The notes below the pieces were generated by a model, which was given only the letters and a program-made list of their open reading frames with translations, searched no databases and was not told where the DNA came from. The position numbers and the translations under genes are program-made. A DNA stretch of 38,120 bases from a virus: positions 1 through 38,120 of the IMG/VR virus record IMGVR_UViG_3300028920_001473; one strand, written 5' to 3'. Position 1 is the stretch's first letter. Each line of letters begins with the position of its first letter. This document shows positions 1 through 6,619 of the stretch, one piece after another.

Positions 1-321
1 AAATGGCGTTTTAGTACTAATGTTGTTAGTAATAGTTGGTCTAAGGATGTACCTAGTTTTGTTAATCATCAACGTTTTTTTAAGAATCATCTTAGTTGTT
101 ATAGTATAATTGTTTTAGACAATAAAGACATTGGTTTTATCCGTGATATGGATGGTGATATTAGTATTGTTATTGATGAGTGTTATCGTAATAATGGTAT
201 AGGTAGTTATTTATTAAAACAATATGTTGGTCGTGCTGAAGTAAAGTTAGATAATGTTAGGAGTTTTTATGCGTTTCTTAATGCTGGTTTTAAACCTGTT
301 GGTTGGGTGATGAAAAAATGA
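1..321 (+). CDS. GNAT-family N-acetyltransferase, 5' end missing
   Basis: The reading frame is open from base 1 to the TGA at 319-321, giving 106 residues with the N-terminus outside the window. GNAT enzymes move an acetyl group from acetyl-CoA to an amine. The acetyl-CoA loop is visible as ISIVIDECYRNNGIGSYLL (RNNGIG matches the R/Q-x-x-G-x-G signature), followed by the C-terminal FYAFLNAGFKPVG strand-helix. The KWRFS start resembles amino-sugar acetyltransferases, where a tryptophan-rich beginning is common. A second acetyltransferase of a different fold lies two genes downstream, so a shared role in sugar modification is inferred. The substrate cannot be read from the sequence. Confidence 0.72.
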   Translation, partial: KWRFSTNVVSNSWSKDVPSFVNHQRFFKNHLSCYSIIVLDNKDIGFIRDMDGDISIVIDECYRNNGIGSYLLKQYVGRAEVKLDNVRSFYAFLNAGFKPVGWVMKK

Positions 322-333
322 ATTAAAAGGTGT

Positions 334-582
334 ATGAATATGGATAATATAAAAAATTTGGATGATGTTGAAAGTTTTGATATGAGTTATGTTGATGGTG
401 ATGTTCGTTTTTATAATGGTAATAGTCTTAAAAAAATACTTAAAGAAGAAATTGAAAGGTTGTATTTGGAGCAACAGAGTCTTATGCCTAAAAAAATGGA
501 ATATGATGAATATAGTTTTAAAGACAGGGTTATAGAAGAAAAAATACGCTGGATTGAAACTTTTTTTATGTTGGAGGAATGA
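334..582 (+). CDS. Hypothetical acidic protein, 82 aa
   Basis: I do not recognise this protein. It starts at ATG 334 after AATTAAAAGGTGT, which supplies a GGTG ribosome binding site; ATG 340 is a possible alternative. The N-terminal half is rich in Asp (MDNIKNLDDVESF), and the C-terminal half is charged and probably helical (KEEIERLYLEQQSL). There is no signal peptide or membrane segment. It sits between two acetyltransferase genes, 12 bases after the first and 7 bases before the second, so it is probably co-transcribed with them. Confidence 0.6.
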   Translation: MNMDNIKNLDDVESFDMSYVDGDVRFYNGNSLKKILKEEIERLYLEQQSLMPKKMEYDEYSFKDRVIEEKIRWIETFFMLEE

Positions 583-589
583 TATATTT

Positions 590-961
590 ATGGTTGATAA
601 TAAACGTTTTAAAAACTGGGAACCTCCTGTTTTTGATAAAGATGGTTGGACTAAATATGGTTGGCGTTGTCAGCATTATGAGAAATTAAAGATGGGTAAA
701 AATGTTGATATTGGTTGTTTTAGTTATCTTAATGCTCGTTATGGTCTTATCATTGGTGATAATGTTCAGATTGGGTCTCATTGTAGTATTTATAGTGATG
801 ATACTGAACGTGATATTTATGGTTGTGTTGTTATTGAGGATGATGTATTGATTGGTAGTCATAGTCTTATTTTACCTAATAGTTTTATAAAGAAGGGTAG
901 TAAGATACCTGCATTTAGTATTATTAAAGGAAAAAATAAATTATTAATAAAAGGTGGATAG
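590..961 (+). CDS. Left-handed beta-helix (hexapeptide) acyltransferase
   Basis: This 123-residue protein has hexapeptide-repeat character: MGKNVDIGCFSYLNARYG, then IGDNVQIGSHCSIYS, then IEDDVLIGSHSLILP. The repeated [I/V]GxxxxIGSH turns are typical of trimeric sugar O- or N-acetyltransferases; His64 and His91 are candidate catalytic or CoA-contact residues. It is shorter than many family members, with about four coils seen. ATG 590 was chosen because GGAGG lies at 573-577. A longer in-frame start at 554 would overlap the previous gene and has no ribosome site. The nearby GNAT gene suggests acetylation of a sugar or sugar nucleotide. The substrate is unknown. Confidence 0.82.
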   Translation: MVDNKRFKNWEPPVFDKDGWTKYGWRCQHYEKLKMGKNVDIGCFSYLNARYGLIIGDNVQIGSHCSIYSDDTERDIYGCVVIEDDVLIGSHSLILPNSFIKKGSKIPAFSIIKGKNKLLIKGG

Positions 962-965
962 ATAG

Positions 966-1091
966 ATGATGTCTGAAAGTAATTGTGTTGCTGACGAGCT
1001 TGAAGGACATAGCTTGTATGTGGCAAGTGGAAACTGCAATGAAGTTAAACATTCATCTCTATCCCACATACTTAAATTAAAAGGTGTATGA
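966..1091 (+). CDS. Hypothetical protein, 41 aa
   Basis: This is a short frame beginning MMSESNCVADELEGH and ending HILKLKGV. It starts 4 bases after the acetyltransferase stop, downstream of AGGTGGATAG, which provides a ribosome binding site. I do not recognise it, and it has two cysteines and no obvious domain. Its end overlaps the AAATTAAAAGGTG leader of the next small gene. Tight packing and the good ribosome site are the only support, so it may not be a real gene. Confidence 0.4.
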   Translation: MMSESNCVADELEGHSLYVASGNCNEVKHSSLSHILKLKGV

Positions 1092-1092
1092 A

Positions 1093-1203
1093 ATGATTAT
1101 TCCCAAATATGATTTAAAAAAACTTAGTGTCCGTCAACTAAAACATTTGAGGACATGGATAAATAAAGAGTTAGAAAGTCGTAAATTAAAAATACAGAGG
1201 TGA
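1093..1203 (+). CDS. Hypothetical basic protein, 36 aa
   Basis: This small lysine- and leucine-rich frame (MIIPKYDLKKLSVRQLK, then LRTWINKELESRKLK) looks like a single basic helix pair. It follows an AAAAGGTGT ribosome site. Its last codons lie inside the AAATTAAAAATACAGAGGTGA leader of the methyltransferase, so the two genes are nearly contiguous. The function is unknown. Its location between a good ribosome site and the next gene makes it plausible. Confidence 0.45.
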   Translation: MIIPKYDLKKLSVRQLKHLRTWINKELESRKLKIQR

Positions 1204-1207
1204 AAAA
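1182..1207 (+). repeat. Translation-start cassette, copy 1
   Basis: The 26-bp sequence TAAATTAAAAATACAGAGG followed by TGAAAAA precedes the methyltransferase start. It recurs exactly at 1706-1731 ahead of the 45-aa zinc protein. A related 18-bp form, AATTAAAAGGTGTATGAA, is at 321-338 and 1075-1092. All copies carry a GGTG or GAGGTGA ribosome site after an A/T-rich lead, so this looks like a reused 5' untranslated element. Confidence 0.75.
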
Positions 1208-1713
1208 TGGAATTAACATATTTGAAACAACCACCAAAACGATATACATTTGAACAACCAAAACTTAAAAGATGGGTTGAACAAAATTGTAAAGGGTTAG
1301 TTTTGAATTTGTTTGCAGGTAAAGTAAGGTTGCTTGTAGCTAAAGAAATTCGTGTTGATATAGACCCAGCTGTTAATCCTGATTATTGTATGGATGCCAT
1401 GAGTTTCATAGAGTATTGGAAAGAGAACGGTAAACCTAAGTTTGATACAGTTGTGTTAGACCCACCATATAATCTTAGGAAAGGTCGTGAAAAATATAAT
1501 GGTAGATATATAGGATGTTTCACTAAGATAAAGAAGGAGCTGGTGGATATTATTGCTGATGGTGGTATTGTTATTACTCTTGGTTATTCTACAGCTGGTA
1601 TTGGTTTAAAGAGTTTCAAGAAAGAAAAACTATGTGTAGTGTGCCATAGTGGTGACCATAACGATACTTTATGTTTATTGGAAAGAAAGGTAGTAAGGAA
1701 TATTATAAATTAA
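1207..1713 (+). CDS. Orphan DPPY-type DNA methyltransferase
   Basis: This is a 168-residue class I SAM-dependent methyltransferase. The cofactor loop is LVLNLFAGKVRLL (residues 31-43) and the acidic strand is IRVDIDP. The catalytic motif is VVLDPPYNL with DPPY at residues 85-88, as in N6-adenine and N4-cytosine DNA methyltransferases. A late strand IVITLGYST follows. It is very short and has no evident target-recognition domain, and no restriction endonuclease lies beside it. A role in protecting viral DNA or in epigenetic marking is inferred. GAGGTGA lies 4 bases upstream of ATG 1207. An RNA substrate cannot be excluded. Confidence 0.8.
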   Translation: MELTYLKQPPKRYTFEQPKLKRWVEQNCKGLVLNLFAGKVRLLVAKEIRVDIDPAVNPDYCMDAMSFIEYWKENGKPKFDTVVLDPPYNLRKGREKYNGRYIGCFTKIKKELVDIIADGGIVITLGYSTAGIGLKSFKKEKLCVVCHSGDHNDTLCLLERKVVRNIIN

Positions 1714-1731
1714 AAATACAGAGGTGAAAAA
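1706..1731 (+). repeat. Translation-start cassette, copy 2
   Basis: This is an exact 26-bp duplicate of the element at 1182-1207, again ending in a GAGGTGA ribosome site. The methyltransferase stop codon lies within its start. Identity over non-coding A/T-rich sequence suggests recent duplication or gene conversion rather than chance. Confidence 0.75.
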
Positions 1732-1736
1732 AGAAT

Positions 1737-1874
1737 ATGAGCGTATGTGATAGATGTAATTTAGATACAGGTATTGAATGTAATGTTACAGTTGATGGTT
1801 TGAATGGTACTGTTGTTTATTCTCTTTGTGGTTTTTGTGCATCAGAGTTAAAGAAATTTATGAAACATATATAA
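1737..1874 (+). CDS. Small zinc-ribbon-like protein, 45 aa
   Basis: The protein starts MSVCDRCNLD and later carries SLCGFCASELKKF, so two CxxC pairs are spaced about 24 residues apart, as in a zinc ribbon. The ribosome site is GAGGTGA in the duplicated leader, 9 bases upstream of ATG 1737. Such small zinc proteins are common in viral early regions and may bind nucleic acid or a host protein. The function is not known. Several other micro-proteins of this design occur in the window. Confidence 0.65.
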   Translation: MSVCDRCNLDTGIECNVTVDGLNGTVVYSLCGFCASELKKFMKHI

Positions 1875-1890
1875 ATTAAAAGTTGAATAA

Positions 1891-2136
1891 ATGATAAAAG
1901 TGGTAGGAAAACATGTTAACGGATATATAATATTCCGTAAAGGAGTTGATAAAACGGAGAAAGAATGGTGTATACTTTACACAGAAAAAAGACGCTGGTT
2001 TAAAAAAGGATACAGAGTTGTACCATTTGTTTGTATGGCTCATAAGATAAACAGTGCTATGAAAAATTTTAAGGAACATCTTGGTGAAAGAAACATTGTA
2101 GGTGTTTATGTTGAATATAAAAAACGTGAGAGGTAA
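1891..2136 (+). CDS. Hypothetical protein, 81 aa
   Basis: I do not recognise this protein. It begins MIKVVGKHVNGYIIFRKG and looks like a small alpha/beta domain: an N-terminal beta hairpin, an aromatic and basic centre (KEWCILYTEKRRWFKKGY), then a helix (HKINSAMKNFKEHLG) and a final strand (NIVGVYVEY). AAATTAAAAG lies before the start, another version of the local leader. No catalytic motif is visible. Confidence 0.6.
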   Translation: MIKVVGKHVNGYIIFRKGVDKTEKEWCILYTEKRRWFKKGYRVVPFVCMAHKINSAMKNFKEHLGERNIVGVYVEYKKRER

Positions 2137-2173
2137 TCTTTTTGAAAGATTAATCAAAAAAAGGAGAGATAGA

Positions 2174-2500
2174 ATGGAATATAGTATAATTAAAGTAATA
2201 GATGAAAACATAACAGATAGAGAGATAGAACAAAGGCTAGGAGAAATAGCCTTAGAGCTAGGAATAGAAGCATTTGGTGTTACCAAATGTCGTATTGCTT
2301 GGGAAGCAAACGGAGAAATTGAATGGCATGATGCAATAAAAACAGGCTGGGGACAAGAAGATGATTTTTATGACTTTAGAGTGTTGGGTTACGCTCTAAA
2401 TAAAGCATTTAAAGGCGCGCAGGCTTGTTTTAGAAGTCCGATAAGTGGACAATATTTTACAGGTCATCAACCAAGTAAAGAAGAATATAAAGAGGAATAA
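2174..2500 (+). CDS. Hypothetical protein, 108 aa
   Basis: The start at ATG 2174 is supported by AAAGGAG about 8 bases upstream. A longer in-frame start at 2102 lacks this and overlaps the previous gene. The protein begins MEYSIIKVIDENITDREIE and is acidic. It has a predicted helix (EQRLGEIALELGIEAFG) and a Trp-rich middle (CRIAWEANGEIEWHDAI). No family was recognised. It lies 2 bases before the putative OB-fold gene, suggesting co-expression in an early replication cluster. Confidence 0.62.
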   Translation: MEYSIIKVIDENITDREIEQRLGEIALELGIEAFGVTKCRIAWEANGEIEWHDAIKTGWGQEDDFYDFRVLGYALNKAFKGAQACFRSPISGQYFTGHQPSKEEYKEE

Positions 2501-2502
2501 TT

Positions 2503-2883
2503 ATGGAATGGGAAGAAAGAAGTAAACCCAGCTATAAGTTTGTAGATTGGGAAGAGTTAAAAGAAGGACATAACCCTGATGACAATATAGTGGTCAAGTT
2601 ACATGAATGGGTAGAAGGACAATTAGCTGATGTTATATATAAAGATGATGGTAGCATTAAAGCTTTTATCCTAAAAGTAGATGGTGAGGAGAAAGATATT
2701 TGGGTTTGGTCAAATATGAAACTCATTAACCAAATGGGTTTTGGTGATGATGATTATGATGAAGTCCAAATAGGTCAATGGATTCGTATATCATATTTTG
2801 GTAAATATAAGACAAAAAGTGGTGGTCAAGGATATGATGTACGTGTTGCAGTAGCTAAAGATATGCCAAAAAAAGGAAAATAA
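2503..2883 (+). CDS. Putative OB-fold, possibly single-strand DNA-binding protein
   Basis: This is a 126-residue protein. Its central part alternates strands in an OB-like order: VEGQLADVIYKDDG, AFILKVDGEEKDIWVW, then VQIGQWIRISYFGKYKTK and GYDVRVAVAKDMP. The VQIGQWIRISYFGK section resembles the loop and strand that follow an exposed DNA-binding face in small viral OB-fold proteins. Genes for a winged-helix protein and the primase-helicase follow, which fits a replication role. The fold assignment is a pattern judgement; no signature residue proves it. Confidence 0.5.
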   Translation: MEWEERSKPSYKFVDWEELKEGHNPDDNIVVKLHEWVEGQLADVIYKDDGSIKAFILKVDGEEKDIWVWSNMKLINQMGFGDDDYDEVQIGQWIRISYFGKYKTKSGGQGYDVRVAVAKDMPKKGK

Positions 2884-2902
2884 TTTTTTTTTGGTGTTTG
2901 GG

Positions 2903-3229
2903 ATGCCGAAAACAGACAATGGTAATCCAAATGTTTCTTATGCTGTATTTGATGAACATATTGTTCGTGATATGATGGCTACTATCGACAATTTCTTTGG
3001 TGATGTATTTACCATTAGACGTGTTGCTACTCATTGTGGTATATCTGGTAGTAAACTCGCTAGGTATATGCATCATCTTTTAAATTGTAACGCTGTCAAA
3101 GTTGCTGATATACATAGAAATCCTAGTGGTGATGTTTCGTATAGATATGTTCGTAATTTTTATGGTCATGAGATAGAAGGATTGCTTAAAATTATGGAGA
3201 AGAACGATAATTTGAGGAGAGAGAGATGA
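2903..3229 (+). CDS. Winged-helix DNA-binding protein
   Basis: ATG 2903 was chosen because GGTG lies 6 bases before it; an upstream TTG overlaps that site. Residues from FTIRRVATHCGISGSKLAR onward form a helix-turn-helix. This is followed by a helix (YMHHLLNCNAVKV) and a wing (HRNPSGDVSYRYV), the arrangement of a winged helix. The tail is a charged helix. The gene overlaps the next by ATGA. Probable role: transcription regulation or replication initiation near the primase, by inference from its place. Confidence 0.62.
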   Translation: MPKTDNGNPNVSYAVFDEHIVRDMMATIDNFFGDVFTIRRVATHCGISGSKLARYMHHLLNCNAVKVADIHRNPSGDVSYRYVRNFYGHEIEGLLKIMEKNDNLRRER

Positions 3230-3354
3230 GATGCATTTATAATGATAGTAGGATATGTCCTTATTTTAATAATCCAAAGGAGGATTGTTGGTATGAGGAT
3301 TTATGGCAGTGTATAAGAGCATCTGAGCTTCGTAAAGAAAGAGGGTGGGAATGA
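3226..3354 (+). CDS. Cysteine-rich micro-protein, 42 aa
   Basis: The start overlaps the previous stop (ATGA) and its own stop overlaps the primase start in the same way, so it is held exactly between two genes. It contains CIYNDSRICPYF and DCWYEDLWQC, giving four cysteines that could bind a metal, although they are not in two tight CxxC pairs. GAGGAGAGAG before the start is a strong ribosome site. The function is unknown. Confidence 0.55.
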   Translation: MRCIYNDSRICPYFNNPKEDCWYEDLWQCIRASELRKERGWE

Positions 3355-5474
3355 TAGATGAAAAATGGATATGGTTCTATTATGATAGTGGTTTCAGCAT
3401 AATACCAGTGCAGAAGAATGGTAAACAGCCTAATGTGCCAAGGTGGGCTGACTATATATATAGTAGAGCTGATAAGGAAACAATACAACATTGGATTGAT
3501 TGTAAATTATTCGAGAACATAGGTGTTATTTGTGGTGCTGTATCAAATAACCTTGTAGTATTTGATATAGATGATGCTAGTATAGTTGATGATATTGGTC
3601 TTAATCTTAATAATTTATCTGAAAAAGGAGCCTGGATTGTACAGACAGGTAGAGGGTATCATATTTATTGTAAATCAAATAGGAATCCTGGTGCTACACA
3701 GAAAAATAGTGATTTAAAAATTGAACACCGTGCTAATGGTGGTTATGTTGTTGCACCGCCTAGTATTCATAGCAATAGTAAACAATACAGTTTTATGAAT
3801 ATAGATAAACCTAGTGATTTAAAACCACTTGTAGCTTGTAATACTGAGCTTATGTGGTCACAGTTGCTTAATCAGGTTAGTAAGTTGAAGGGTATAACGC
3901 TTAATCTTGCTGATTTGCCTGCTCCGTTAGAGCATGTTGATGCTGATTGTGTAGCTAATATGCTTAAAGGAACTGAGAAAGGGCGTAGGAATGACACAGC
4001 ATATGCCCTAACGCAATATTATTACCATGTGAAGCATATGAGTCCTACTGAGACAAATACGCTTGTACATGGCTGGAATAATGATAATAAGCCAAGTCTT
4101 GGTAAGAGAGAGCTTGATACTGTCATTAAAAGTGCTTTAAGAAGCAATAGTAAAAGTGGTTGTACTAAAATTAGAGGACTTGGTTATTGTCCGTATAAGA
4201 CAAGTAGACAATGTAGATTTATTAATCCAGATGTGAAAATTAAGTCATATGCAGAACCTCCAAAATCTAGGGAAGAGCTGTATGACAGGATTAGAAAATG
4301 GTTATATTTATCTGGAACAGAGCGTATCGATTTAATCCTGGCTACAGCTCTTACAACTTTTTGTGGTGACAAACCCCTCTGGATTTTTCTTACAGGTGCA
4401 AGTGGTGATGCTAAGAGTGAATTACTTATGTCACTTGAGACACTTGATTATGTGAGAGTTATAGACCAAATGACACAGAATACTCTTGCATCTGGATACA
4501 AAGAAAAAGGAAAAAAAGTTCCAGATATAGGACAAGAACTTGAAAATAAACATACATTGATTATTTTCCCTGACCTTGCATGTCTTACATCACTTGATAG
4601 TAATGAAAAAAAGAAGATATGGGGTCAGTTCCGTAACCTATATGATGGAAAGATAACAAAAGATACAGGTAGTGGTGTAAAAATATATTACAGGAATTGT
4701 CATGTAACAATTCTAGCATGTAGCACTAGTGCTATACGTGATGAATACCATATAAATCAACAACTTGGAACAAGGGAACTACTTTATGGTACAGAAGCTA
4801 GACCAGAGGATGATATTAAAAAAATGAGAAAGGCATTAATGCACCGTGGAAAAGAAAAACAGATGAAACAGGAATTATCTGAGACAATGCAGAGTTTCCT
4901 TGAATCACATGAATATAATGATGATATAGAAATACCAGAGGAAACACTTTTGTTTATGATGAATGAAAGCATTAAACTTGCACAGTTAAGAGCAACAGTT
5001 GGAAGTAGTGACTGGGCTACTGGTGAAATAAGTGCAGATGCAGAAAATGAGGTACCGACAAGGCTTATACAGCAACTATCACTACTATACCGTGGTCTAT
5101 ATAGTCTTGACAAAAACTATCCAGATGATAAATATAGAAGCATTGTTGAAAACATTGTTAGAAGTAGTAGTAATCCTATTAGATATATACTTTATAATAT
5201 ATTTCTAAAAAGAAAAAATGATTGGATAAATTTAAAAGAATTAAAAGAAATGACAAGGATAGGAAGAAAAGCTCTTCTTAATCAACTTATGACAATGTGG
5301 AATCTACGTTTACTTGATAGAAAAATAGAAACAGAAACAGTAGGTGGATATATTTATACTACATCAGATGGATATGAGACAACAAGAGGTGGTAGAATAG
5401 AAGAAGTAGATTATTATAAAGCAACAAAAAAAATACTACCCAAAAAAGAGATAGACCAAAAACTTTTTATATAA
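3351..5474 (+). CDS. Bifunctional PrimPol-helicase replication protein
   Basis: This 707-residue protein starts at ATG 3351, which overlaps the preceding stop as ATGA; an earlier GTG lies inside the ribosome site. The N-terminal 165 residues are an archaeo-eukaryotic primase-polymerase domain: VVFDIDD (metal site, about 71-75), TGRGYHIY (about 100-105) and RANGGYVVAPPS (about 128-138). A Cys cluster (SGCTKIRGLGYC then SRQC, about 271-288) may bind zinc. The ATPase has Walker A GASGDAKS (about 349-356) and Walker B LIIFPD, with a sensor-like ILACSTSA strand. The C-terminus (WINLKELKEMTRIGRKALL) is a winged helix. Expected to synthesise primers and unwind DNA at the viral origin. Confidence 0.85.
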   Translation: MIDEKWIWFYYDSGFSIIPVQKNGKQPNVPRWADYIYSRADKETIQHWIDCKLFENIGVICGAVSNNLVVFDIDDASIVDDIGLNLNNLSEKGAWIVQTGRGYHIYCKSNRNPGATQKNSDLKIEHRANGGYVVAPPSIHSNSKQYSFMNIDKPSDLKPLVACNTELMWSQLLNQVSKLKGITLNLADLPAPLEHVDADCVANMLKGTEKGRRNDTAYALTQYYYHVKHMSPTETNTLVHGWNNDNKPSLGKRELDTVIKSALRSNSKSGCTKIRGLGYCPYKTSRQCRFINPDVKIKSYAEPPKSREELYDRIRKWLYLSGTERIDLILATALTTFCGDKPLWIFLTGASGDAKSELLMSLETLDYVRVIDQMTQNTLASGYKEKGKKVPDIGQELENKHTLIIFPDLACLTSLDSNEKKKIWGQFRNLYDGKITKDTGSGVKIYYRNCHVTILACSTSAIRDEYHINQQLGTRELLYGTEARPEDDIKKMRKALMHRGKEKQMKQELSETMQSFLESHEYNDDIEIPEETLLFMMNESIKLAQLRATVGSSDWATGEISADAENEVPTRLIQQLSLLYRGLYSLDKNYPDDKYRSIVENIVRSSSNPIRYILYNIFLKRKNDWINLKELKEMTRIGRKALLNQLMTMWNLRLLDRKIETETVGGYIYTTSDGYETTRGGRIEEVDYYKATKKILPKKEIDQKLFI

Positions 5475-5479
5475 AGAAA

Positions 5480-5553
5480 TTAGTCGTTCCGCTATAAATA
5501 CTATGTACATATATATATATATATGACCCTACCCTTTTTAACGGAACGACTAA
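5480..5553. repeat. Inverted-repeat site 1 with TATA-rich centre
   Basis: The arms TTAGTCGTTCCG (5480-5491) and CGGAACGACTAA (5542-5553) are perfect 12-bp inverted repeats around 50 bases. The left side continues CTATAAATACTATGTACA, followed by an (AT)n run. The same arms and the same CTAxAAAxxCTATGTACA core occur at 37200-37277 in the same orientation. Here the site lies in the 106-bp gap between convergent genes. It could be a protein-binding, replication or recombination site; a long-stem terminator is less likely given the 50-base interior. Confidence 0.85.
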
Positions 5554-5566
5554 AATAGTACTATTT

Positions 5567-5582
5567 AAACCTTTTGGTTTTT
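5567..5582. terminator. Weak bidirectional hairpin between convergent genes
   Basis: AAACC-TTTT-GGTTTTT forms a 5-bp stem with a 4-base loop followed by T residues on the plus strand. It lies after the primase gene and touches the stop of the leftward holin-like gene. The stem is short, so this is a tentative call. Confidence 0.25.
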
Positions 5583-5799
5583 AGTTTAAGTCTTTAAGTA
5601 ATTCAGCTGTTTCTTTATCCTTAGCAAGACCACTACCAGTAAATGCACGCAATACTAAATTGACTACAATGATAAAAGCCATTTGTTCCTCACCAGATAT
5701 TTCAAAACCCCAAATCCTGGCAATCACCATAGAAACAAGGAACAATACATTAACCCATATTGTTTTTGACCTCCACCATTCCTTATATGTATTAGGCAT
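5581..5799 (-). CDS. Small membrane protein, holin-like
   Basis: This 72-residue protein reads MPNTYKEWWRSKTIWVN, a membrane helix (VLFLVSMVIARIWGF), the polar ISGEEQM, then a second hydrophobic run (AFIIVVNLVLRAF) and a charged tail. The pattern of a short basic-aromatic start, a SKTIWVN-like motif, one helix, an EEQ loop and a second semi-hydrophobic helix is common in small phage proteins annotated as holins. GGAGGTGA precedes the ATG. It is the last gene of the leftward block, beside other small membrane proteins and a peptidase candidate, which supports a lysis role. The function remains inferred. Confidence 0.55.
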   Translation of the reverse strand: MPNTYKEWWRSKTIWVNVLFLVSMVIARIWGFEISGEEQMAFIIVVNLVLRAFTGSGLAKDKETAELLKDLN

Positions 5800-5811
5800 A
5801 TTTCACCTCCA

Positions 5812-6171
5812 TTATATTATTTTTACATTTTTTATTTCAATGACTTCTCCAGCTTCTGTAAAAGTTTTTCCATTAACCTTACCCTGTATCTTTAAAAAAT
5901 CATTTTTGAACTCTATATTATTTGTGTCATAGTAAAAATACAAAGTATAACGAAAACTATTTACTTCATATGTCAGATAAAAAAAATCTTCTTTAGAACC
6001 ATCCATATGTAAATATCCTTCAACTATAACATTACGATTTCTATATTTAACATAGTTTTCATTAACATCTTTTATATTTGTTTTAACTGGTAAATTATAA
6101 ATAGAAATAAAAATCAATAAGAATACCAGAAAAACAGATACTATTATACTAAATAACAGCTTTAAATCCAT
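5812..6171 (-). CDS. Membrane-anchored OB-fold-like protein
   Basis: The N-terminus is one long hydrophobic helix (LLFSIIVSVFLVFLLIFI) that should anchor the protein. The remaining 95 residues look all-beta: NRNVIVEGYLHMDG, FYLTYEVNSFRYTLYFYY, FLKIQGKVNGKT and GEVIEIKNVKII. The VIVEGYL and LKIQGKV strands resemble extracytoplasmic OB-fold proteins. AAGGAGGT lies 11 bases before the ATG. Its position between two small membrane genes near the end of the block suggests an envelope role in lysis or exclusion. There is no direct proof of function. Confidence 0.5.
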   Translation of the reverse strand: MDLKLLFSIIVSVFLVFLLIFISIYNLPVKTNIKDVNENYVKYRNRNVIVEGYLHMDGSKEDFFYLTYEVNSFRYTLYFYYDTNNIEFKNDFLKIQGKVNGKTFTEAGEVIEIKNVKII

Positions 6172-6191
6172 AAATATTTTTTACCTCCTTT

Positions 6192-6464
6192 TTATGATAG
6201 TTTTACCCATCCGATTAATATTATTATAACACTGAAAAGTATCCCAGCCAGCCATCTCCATGTTTTAAAATGTTCCTTGTTTACCTCTACATCATTTTTC
6301 ATTTCATATATTACACCCATGTGTTTATTACATGGAAGGTTATCAACCCTATTTACAAGATACATTAAAAGGTCTTTCTGACTAAACCTTTCATTACCAT
6401 TTTCTTCTTTGAACTCATCTATTGCTTTCCGTATGTTTTTACTCATATTATCTTTAACCATCAT
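6192..6464 (-). CDS. Tail-anchored small protein, XhlA-like arrangement
   Basis: This is a 90-residue protein with a hydrophilic helical N-terminus (KNIRKAIDEFKEENG, then SQKDLLMYLVNRVDNL). A PCNKHMGVIYEMKNDV segment follows, then a single C-terminal membrane helix (WLAGILFSVIIILIGW). A soluble coiled region plus a terminal anchor is the plan of XhlA-type holin-associated proteins, and small phage proteins with a similar CxxH segment occur beside holins. Neighbours here are membrane proteins. The start could be either of two adjacent ATGs or the inner MSKNIRK. Confidence 0.45.
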   Translation of the reverse strand: MMVKDNMSKNIRKAIDEFKEENGNERFSQKDLLMYLVNRVDNLPCNKHMGVIYEMKNDVEVNKEHFKTWRWLAGILFSVIIILIGWVKLS

Positions 6465-6475
6465 GCCATCTTTAA

Positions 6476-6619
6476 TTATTCCTTCTTTATTATTTTAAAA
6501 TTTTTTCTATCCTTAAACTCTTGACGTTTACCAGGATTCCATTGACTAACAGGTCGCATATATCCAACGACTCTGCTATAGATTTCCATTGGTGTACGCA
6601 ATTTCTCTAAATCTTTCAT
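6476..6619 (-). CDS. Stand-alone glycyl-radical peptide like the NrdD C-terminus
   Basis: This 47-residue frame contains LRTPMEIYSRVVGYMRP, then VSQWNPGKRQEFKDRKNF. The signature RVVGY(x)RP...WNxGK..EF..R is that of the C-terminal glycyl-radical domain of class III anaerobic ribonucleotide reductase (NrdD); Gly19 would carry the radical. No NrdD body is present in the window. In E. coli the stand-alone protein YfiD/GrcA replaces a damaged radical domain of pyruvate formate-lyase, so a spare-part role for host NrdD is one inference. The first 44 bases overlap the end of the HNH gene in another frame. A decayed gene fragment is the alternative. Confidence 0.6.
   Translation of the reverse strand: MKDLEKLRTPMEIYSRVVGYMRPVSQWNPGKRQEFKDRKNFKIIKKE

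Noticed and set aside
5480-5553. Simple rho-independent terminator
   Set aside because: The 12-bp arms are separated by 50 bases and the identical arms recur upstream of a gene at 37200, so a binding or recombination site fits better.
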